From Chthoniobacterales bacterium (GTDB lineage Bacteria; Verrucomicrobiota; Verrucomicrobiia; Chthoniobacterales; UBA10450): 11,526 nucleotides of DNA. The first letter of the stretch is position 1. Each line of letters starts with the position of its first letter. The notes below the pieces were generated by a model. The model did no database searches, was not told the DNA's origin, and saw only the letters and a list, made by a program, of their open reading frames with translations. Where the stretch lies: assembly GCA_013812515.1 (NCBI GenBank), contig JACCTI010000339.1, forward strand, positions 1 through 11,526, in the 5' to 3' direction. The translations under genes were made by a program, and so were the position numbers. Shown piece after piece: positions 1 through 4,787 of the stretch.

Positions 1-702
1 GGCGAAACGCGCCCGCGTTCCACCAATGTAAGGGACGGTCGGCCGCTCGTGATATACCTGAACCACTCCTCCTGGTGGGATCCGCTCATTGCCATGCTGC
101 TCGCAGACGGGTGTTTCCCGGGACGTCGGAGCTTCGCACCAATGGAAGCTCGGCAACTCGGGCGTTACGCGATTTTCCGCAAGCTGGGCGTGTTTGGCGT
201 GGAGCAGGGAACCGCGCGCGGTGCGCGGGATTTCCTCCGCGCCAGCGAAGCCGTGCTCACGCAACCGAACGCGATTCTGTGGCTCACGCCGCAAGCGCGA
301 TTTGCAGATGTACGCGAGCGCCCCATTTGCTTCGTCAAAGGACTGGCGGGTCTGGCGCGGCGTTTCCCGCGCGCGGAATTCCTGCCGCTTGCGATCGAAT
401 ATTCGCTATGGAGCGAGCGGCTCCCGGAAGCCTTGCTGCGCTTCGGCGAGCCTGAGTCTGGTGATGAACTGTGCGGTCGCTTCCGCACAACGGCGGAGCT
501 AACGCATCATCTCGAAACCCAGCTCACTCAAACCATGGACGAGCTGGCGAGTGATGTGATCAGCCGTGAGGCCGATCGCTTCCGCATGCTGTTGAACGGC
601 GCGAGCGGCGTCAGCGCATCCTACGATGTGTGGCGACGATTGCGGGCGAAGGTGCGGAGCGAGACCTTTGAGGCTGAACATCATCCCGCTTCGTCGCTCT
701 AA
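1..702 (+). CDS. PlsC-like acyltransferase, 5' end outside the window
   Basis: Probable membrane-associated acyltransferase of the lysophospholipid acyltransferase (PlsC/LPLAT) superfamily, moving an acyl group from acyl-CoA or acyl-ACP to a hydroxyl. The frame is open to base 1, and the residues before the first possible start (GTG at 49) already fit the family (RPLVIYLNHSSWWDP), so the true start lies upstream and this is a fragment. The catalytic HX4D motif is seen as NHSSWWD. A glycine/arginine block follows (FGVEQGTARGARDFL), then ILWLTPQARF in place of the usual FPEGT-type block, and then EFLPLAIEY. The stop overlaps the start of the next gene by one base (TAATG), so the two are very likely cotranscribed and translationally coupled. 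By family knowledge, such pairs include enzymes that acylate glycosylated carotenoids (CruD-type). The acceptor here is inferred, and a phospholipid acyltransferase is the alternative. Confidence 0.85.
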   Translation, partial: GETRPRSTNVRDGRPLVIYLNHSSWWDPLIAMLLADGCFPGRRSFAPMEARQLGRYAIFRKLGVFGVEQGTARGARDFLRASEAVLTQPNAILWLTPQARFADVRERPICFVKGLAGLARRFPRAEFLPLAIEYSLWSERLPEALLRFGEPESGDELCGRFRTTAELTHHLETQLTQTMDELASDVISREADRFRMLLNGASGVSASYDVWRRLRAKVRSETFEAEHHPASSL

Positions 703-1835
703 TGTGGACAGCTCTCTCCGCGTTTTCACTGCTGCTCGCGGTGGTGCCGTTCATCCTTTTCATCGCGAACCTTCGTGAATACCGGCGGCTGCCGAATGCT
801 CGGCTTCCTTCAGTTGCGATCTCGGTGCTGATCCCGGCGCGGAACGAGCAAACAAACATCGGAGCCGCTCTCGACTCGGTCCTGCACGCGCAAGGTACCG
901 ATCTCGAAGTGATCGTTCTCGACGACCATTCGACCGATAACACCGCTGCCATTGTCGCGTCGGTCGCCGCGAGAGACTCGCGGGTGCGGCTCATCACCGG
1001 CGAGCCGATCGCCGGTGGCTGGTGCGGGAAGAACTTCGCCTGTCATCAACTCGCTCAAGCGGCGCGCCATTCGTTGCTCGTTTTCATGGACGCGGACGTG
1101 CGGGTCTCAGGTTCCGATGCATTAGCGCGGCTCGCGCAGTTCGTGGAAGAAAGCGGCGCAGCGCTCGTGAGCGGCGTTCCGCGTCAGGAGACACGCACAT
1201 TCTTGGAGAAAGTGATCGTGCCGCTAATCCACTTCGTCCTCCTCGGCTTCCTTCCACTTCGCCGGATGCGAGCGACTACCGATCCACGGTTCGCCGCCGC
1301 TTGTGGCCAAATTCTCGCAGTGACGCGCGACGCTTACCAGAGGGCTGGCGGACACGCTCCTATTCGCGGTCGCATCCACGATGCCGTTGCGCTCGCGCGC
1401 CACTTTCGCGTGAACGGCCTACGCACCGATCTTTTCGATGCCACCGACACTTTCCACTGCCGCATGTATTCCAGCGCCGCACAGGTCTGGAACGGCTTTG
1501 CCAAAAATGCGCACGAAGGCCTCGGCTCGCGCGTGCTGATCGTCCCGTCCACCCTTGTGCTGCTCGGCGGCCAGGTCACGCCCTTCGCGTTCGCCGCCGC
1601 TTGCACTGGCGTGCCCCGCCTGCTTGCCGAAGCTGCGATCGTGTGCTGCCTGGTTCCGCGTCTCCTCGCTTCTGCAAAATTCCAGCAGCCAATGTTCACC
1701 GCGTTGCTTCACCCTCTCGCAATTACGCTCTTGGTCGCGATACAATGGTATGCGTTACTTCGACGCGCCCTTGGGCGCCCGGTTCCATGGAAGTCGCGCC
1801 TCCTTGCATCTTCCCCTTCTTCGCAGCTGGCTTGA
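702..1835 (+). CDS. membrane-anchored family 2 glycosyltransferase (CruC/CrtQ/HpnB-like)
   Basis: Predicted inverting GT-A fold glycosyltransferase of 377 residues acting at the cytoplasmic membrane. One N-terminal membrane helix (about residues 4-22) precedes the catalytic domain, which opens with VAISVLIPARNE (38-49). LDDHSTDNT (73-81) is the nucleotide-binding aspartate region and MDADVR (129-134) carries the DXD metal-binding motif. AGGH (215-218) and an aspartate at 227 (IHDAVALA) match the acceptor/catalytic-base region. QVWNGFAKNAHEGL (261-274) is the block typical of carotenoid and hopanoid-associated glycosyltransferases. Two or more hydrophobic segments follow (about 278-318 and 333-355). 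The ATG overlaps the acyltransferase stop and has no Shine-Dalgarno sequence of its own, which points to translational coupling. Transfer of a sugar to a carotenoid or another polyisoprenoid, followed by acylation by the neighbour, is the best inference. The sugar and acceptor cannot be read from the sequence. Confidence 0.88.
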   Translation: MWTALSAFSLLLAVVPFILFIANLREYRRLPNARLPSVAISVLIPARNEQTNIGAALDSVLHAQGTDLEVIVLDDHSTDNTAAIVASVAARDSRVRLITGEPIAGGWCGKNFACHQLAQAARHSLLVFMDADVRVSGSDALARLAQFVEESGAALVSGVPRQETRTFLEKVIVPLIHFVLLGFLPLRRMRATTDPRFAAACGQILAVTRDAYQRAGGHAPIRGRIHDAVALARHFRVNGLRTDLFDATDTFHCRMYSSAAQVWNGFAKNAHEGLGSRVLIVPSTLVLLGGQVTPFAFAAACTGVPRLLAEAAIVCCLVPRLLASAKFQQPMFTALLHPLAITLLVAIQWYALLRRALGRPVPWKSRLLASSPSSQLA

Positions 1836-1836
1836 G

Positions 1837-1858
1837 CAACAGGTTCAACCAACTGTTG
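1837..1858. terminator. small hairpin just after the glycosyltransferase stop
   Basis: CAACAG (1837-1842) and CTGTTG (1853-1858) form a perfect six-base-pair stem with a ten-base loop, starting two bases after the stop codon. No T-run follows, so it is at best a weak terminator or an mRNA 3' end structure. Its position between convergent genes is the main reason to list it. Confidence 0.25.
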
Positions 1859-1936
1859 ACTACCTCCGCGCCGCCGCTGCGTCCTCAGCGAGAAGGTCGT
1901 CGCTCGTCGCCTGCAACGGCCGCGTATCTGCGTGCC

Positions 1937-1984
1937 AGTGGAGATCCACTTGTGCTCGCGCGATCCGCCGGTCGGTATGGCCGG
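1937..1984. terminator. two adjacent hairpins between convergent genes
   Basis: AGTGGA (1937-1942) pairs perfectly with TCCACT (1945-1950). CCGGTC (1968-1973) pairs with GGCCGG (1979-1984), with one G-U wobble. They lie in the 178-base gap where the plus-strand glycosyltransferase and the minus-strand decarboxylase converge, a natural place for a bidirectional terminator. Neither hairpin has a U-tract on either strand, so function is uncertain. Nothing else was recognised in this gap. Confidence 0.25.
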
Positions 1985-2013
1985 AGTCAACGCCCGCTGC
2001 TACAACTTCACAA

Positions 2014-3465
2014 TCACGCGGCGGAATCGGCGGCGTTGCGGATAAGGCGCCAGACAGTGCGGAGGTGTTCTTCGGTCGTGAGAATGTTGCCCAATCCCAG
2101 GCGCATGACGGCGCGGCCGCGGAGCTTCGTCTGCATGAGGTATGTTTTGCCGGCCGCGTTAATCGTTTCGACCAGCCGTGAATTCAGGCGATCGCTCGCG
2201 GCATCGTCCGTTGATATCGCGCGGAAACAGACCACGCCCATGACCGTCGGCGAGGCGAGCTGGAAGCGCGTGTCTTCGGTGATCCAGCTGGTGAAGAGTT
2301 GCGCGAGCCGGAGATGTTCCCGAAGGCGCGCCGCCAGACCTTCTCGCCCAAACGCGCGCCAGACCATCCAAGCTTTGAGGGCGCGGAAACGACGACCGAG
2401 TTGCACGCCATAATCCATGTAGTTGATCTCCGCCCCGGCCGCATCACCGCGCAGATACTCGGGCACAAGAGTGAAGACATCCCGCAACCGTTCGATGTCG
2501 CGCACGTAGAGCGCGCTGAAATCAAACGGCACAAAGAGCATCTTATGCGGGTTGAGGACTAACGAGTCCGCCTCGTTCCACCCGTTCCGCACCCAGTCGC
2601 ATTCTGGCAGGAGCGCCATCCCGCCGCCGTAAGCGGCGTCAATGTGCAACCACATCTGATGCTCACGGCAGACAGCCGCGATCCCGCTCACCGGATCGAC
2701 ACTTGCCGTCGAAGTGGTGCCCACAGTCGCCACGACCGCGAGCGGCATAAACTCCTTCCGCAGATCGGCCGCGATCGTTTCCCGCAGCGCCTTTGCGTCC
2801 ATGCGAAACTCGGAGTCGCTCGCGATGCGGCGAACGTTGTGTTCTCCTAATCCCAGGGCGATCGCCGCTTTCTCCACCGAGCTATGCGCCTGATCTGAGG
2901 TGTAGACACGGAAGATCGGCAACTCGCTTCGCCCGGAAAGCCCGAGCGTGCGCACGGAAGTGCTCGCTTCCTCGCGCGCCGCGGCCAGCGCGTGCATGGT
3001 CGAAATCGAAGCCGTATCATAAACAACGCCGCTGAACTCGTTAGGCAAACCGAGCCACTGCTGAAGCCAACTGAGGACAACCGTCTCGAGCTCGGTGGCG
3101 GCAGGTGACGTGCGCCAGGTCATCGCGTTCACGTTCAGCGCGGCCGTCAGCATTTCCGCGAGAATGCCCGGCCCAGTCGTCGTCGCGCCGAAATAGCCCA
3201 TGAATTGCGGATGCGCCCAATGCGTGATGCCGGGAAGAATCACGCGCTCGAAATCGGCCATGATTGTGTCGAGCGACTCGCCTTGCTCGGGCGCTGCGAA
3301 GGGCAGCGCCGCGCGAATTGCGCCCGGTTTCGCGGCAGGCGAAATGCGTTTGTCCGCGATGTGCTCGCGGTAGTCCGCGATCCAATTCGCGATCTCGTGC
3401 AGGTGACGCCGAAATTCCTCGGCCGAAATGTCGCCTAGTGACGGCGGGGTGCTTTCTCGATTCAT
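2014..3465 (-). CDS. PLP-dependent aromatic-L-amino-acid decarboxylase family protein
   Basis: Cytosolic group II pyridoxal-phosphate decarboxylase of 483 residues, the usual length. It would remove CO2 from an amino acid, probably an aromatic one, to give an amine. The internal aldimine lysine is Lys308 in NPHKML. Asp276 in HIDAAYGGG would hold the pyridine nitrogen, and His194 in DQAHSSVEKA would stack on the cofactor. Tyr337 (PEYLRG) lies 29 residues after the lysine, exactly as Lys303 and Tyr332 do in mammalian DOPA decarboxylase. Family members that lose this tyrosine become amine-oxidising aldehyde synthases, so this copy is predicted to be a true decarboxylase. GRRFRALKAW (358-367) is another family signature. 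The ATG follows a modest AGAAG at eight bases' spacing. The gene is 108 bases from the minus-strand glycosyltransferase upstream of it, with a palindromic repeat between, so cotranscription is uncertain. Substrate (Trp, Tyr, Phe, DOPA) cannot be decided from sequence. Confidence 0.93.
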   Translation of the reverse strand: MNRESTPPSLGDISAEEFRRHLHEIANWIADYREHIADKRISPAAKPGAIRAALPFAAPEQGESLDTIMADFERVILPGITHWAHPQFMGYFGATTTGPGILAEMLTAALNVNAMTWRTSPAATELETVVLSWLQQWLGLPNEFSGVVYDTASISTMHALAAAREEASTSVRTLGLSGRSELPIFRVYTSDQAHSSVEKAAIALGLGEHNVRRIASDSEFRMDAKALRETIAADLRKEFMPLAVVATVGTTSTASVDPVSGIAAVCREHQMWLHIDAAYGGGMALLPECDWVRNGWNEADSLVLNPHKMLFVPFDFSALYVRDIERLRDVFTLVPEYLRGDAAGAEINYMDYGVQLGRRFRALKAWMVWRAFGREGLAARLREHLRLAQLFTSWITEDTRFQLASPTVMGVVCFRAISTDDAASDRLNSRLVETINAAGKTYLMQTKLRGRAVMRLGLGNILTTEEHLRTVWRLIRNAADSAA

Positions 3466-3493
3466 GTAAGCAACTTCTGGCGTGGCCCTCTCG

Positions 3494-3562
3494 CACTTAC
3501 ACTTTCACTTTAACTTGCACTCGTCGTCTTCGGGCATGTGTAAGTAAAAGTGCAGGTGCAAG
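3494..3562. repeat. inverted pair of degenerate hexamer arrays (ACTTNC-type)
   Basis: The left arm reads as consecutive six-base units ACTTAC, ACTTTC, ACTTTA, ACTTGC, ACTCGT. On the other strand the right arm reads TCTTGC, ACCTGC, ACTTTT, ACTTAC, ACATGC. Taking arms 3496-3520 and 3538-3562, 20 of 25 positions are Watson-Crick pairs, two more are G-U, and three are mismatches, with a 17-base loop (3521-3537). It fills most of the gap between the second glycosyltransferase and the decarboxylase, both on the minus strand. It may be a dispersed intergenic repeat, and as RNA it could form a long hairpin in the spacer. Confidence 0.7.
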
Positions 3563-3570
3563 ATCACCTG
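3553..3570 (-). terminator. possible weak terminator hairpin after the second glycosyltransferase
   Basis: CAGGTG and CACCTG form a perfect six-base-pair stem with a six-base loop, three bases after the glycosyltransferase stop when read on the minus strand. It is followed by CACTTTTACTT, a poor T-tract. It overlaps the outer part of the larger inverted repeat and so would compete with it for folding. Terminator activity is a guess. Confidence 0.3.
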
Positions 3571-3573
3571 GTG

Positions 3574-4590
3574 CTAAATCTTCCTTCGTTGTTCGGCGCT
3601 TTTCGCAGCAACGCGGCCGCCCTCTACCCAATCGCGTCCGATTCCCTTCGTCAGCAACTTGTCACCGAAAGGATAACCGCCGTACCGCAAGAACCAACCG
3701 AGAGCGCAATAGGTGCTGAAGCAGCGCTCCGCGATCCAGAGCGGCGCGTAAAGACAGATCCACGGGGGAATGAATTCACTCGCTTCGCCGCGCGCGCCAC
3801 CAGCACAGGCGAGTGCGACCGCGAAAATAGAGACGACCAACAGGCAAGTTAGAAAGCCCGCCAATCCTCCAAGCGTGGCGCTCAGCAGCACCACAATCGG
3901 GAGCGCGAGAAACACCGCCGTTTTCGCGCGCAGCCCGAAGTCTTCGTAGGCTTGTCGCGGCCGCTGCTCCTTCCATTTGCGCAGCGCCGGCGGGTGTTTC
4001 TGCACAAAGAAGTCGAGCGCATAATCAATCGTCGCGCCCGCGCGCGCGAAGTGCCGTACAATCTCTTCGTTATCGAAGAGCACATCGCCGTCGTAGTGCC
4101 CGATCCGCAGCATGGTGGACCGGCGGAATGCGCAGGTCCCCGGATAATCGCCCGTGCGCAGGGTGGCGCGGTTGATTAACATCCGCGCCGATTCCATCCG
4201 CGCCCACCACGGTAAGGGTGAGAGGAAATTCTGTGGGCGCACCATCTCAAATTGTTCCAGTAACTCGCATATCGTTCCCACATCGGCCGCGGTGTAGCGG
4301 ATGTCGTCATCGGCCAGGATGATCTTCTCGGATGCGGCCAGCTCCACGCCGGTGTGAACGCCGTTGACCTTGTCATTCATGAATCCGAACCGCCGATCAA
4401 CCGGCTCGTGCCGGCAGGCAGTTGACCAAAGCTGATCGTGCTGCGCGAAAACTTCCTCGGGCGAGCCATCGACCACGATGACCTCGCAACCGGCCGCGCC
4501 AAGTGTTTGGAAGTAAGCCGCCAGCTCCTGCGCTTCAGTTGGAGCGAAAGTGCTTCGGCGAATCGGAAGCAAATAAGAACAGCGCTTCAC
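3574..4590 (-). CDS. membrane-anchored family 2 glycosyltransferase, acceptor unknown
   Basis: Predicted glycosyltransferase of 338 residues with a GT-A-like N-terminal domain. It begins with YLLPIRR (6-12) and has EVIVVDGS (36-43) at the position of the nucleotide-sugar aspartate. ILADDDIRY (91-99) carries the DXD metal site, and GTCAFRRSTM (151-160) with DNEEIVRHF (173-181) stands where family 2 enzymes place the catalytic acid/base region. One long or two short hydrophobic segments (about 224-262) and a further hydrophobic stretch (275-300) should hold it in the inner membrane. It is clearly different from the plus-strand glycosyltransferase at the start of the window: it has no N-terminal anchor and lacks the WNGFAKN block. 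The start is GTG, with no good Shine-Dalgarno sequence; no better upstream start was seen. It lies between two palindromic repeats and may be a single-gene unit. No pathway can be named from its neighbours. Confidence 0.85.
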   Translation of the reverse strand: MKRCSYLLPIRRSTFAPTEAQELAAYFQTLGAAGCEVIVVDGSPEEVFAQHDQLWSTACRHEPVDRRFGFMNDKVNGVHTGVELAASEKIILADDDIRYTAADVGTICELLEQFEMVRPQNFLSPLPWWARMESARMLINRATLRTGDYPGTCAFRRSTMLRIGHYDGDVLFDNEEIVRHFARAGATIDYALDFFVQKHPPALRKWKEQRPRQAYEDFGLRAKTAVFLALPIVVLLSATLGGLAGFLTCLLVVSIFAVALACAGGARGEASEFIPPWICLYAPLWIAERCFSTYCALGWFLRYGGYPFGDKLLTKGIGRDWVEGGRVAAKSAEQRRKI

Positions 4591-4617
4591 AATACCGGAG
4601 CGCGACAGTTCTACACT

Positions 4618-4739
4618 GTCATCCTGAGCCGCACAGACGGCGAAGGATCTCGCATTAGGCGCTTGATCACACTTGCTGCTCTTCGCGTAGTCATTGGGAG
4701 GATGTGAGGTCCCTCTCCGTCTTCGCGGATCGGGATGAA
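4618..4739. repeat. long inverted repeat with 37-base arms (palindromic intergenic element)
   Basis: The arm at 4618-4654 begins GTCATCCTGAGCCGC and continues to GAAGGATCTCGCA. The reverse complement of 4703-4739 begins TTCATCCCGATCCGC and ends GAGGGACCTCACA. By hand alignment the arms agree at 28 of 37 positions without gaps, separated by a 48-base loop. The element fills the 197-base gap between the Omp85 gene (stop at 4788) and the downstream glycosyltransferase (start at 4590). The motif TCATCCTGAG followed by GAAGGATCTC looks like a kind of intergenic repeat common in several environmental bacterial phyla; that is recollection, not a search. It could act as a terminator or processing structure for the Omp85 transcript. 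Confidence 0.75.
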
Positions 4740-4787
4740 AGCTAAATATATCGCCGCCTCAAATTGAACGATGCAGCGCATGGGTCT

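Noticed and set aside
1022..2413. A 463-codon open frame on the plus strand
   Set aside because: It lies out of frame over the well-supported glycosyltransferase and antisense to the decarboxylase, is extremely arginine-rich and has no recognisable motif. It is the expected by-product of GC-rich coding DNA.
4438..4707. A plus-strand open frame across the inverted repeat
   Set aside because: It begins antisense inside the glycosyltransferase and ends in the palindromic element, with no ribosome binding site or family resemblance.
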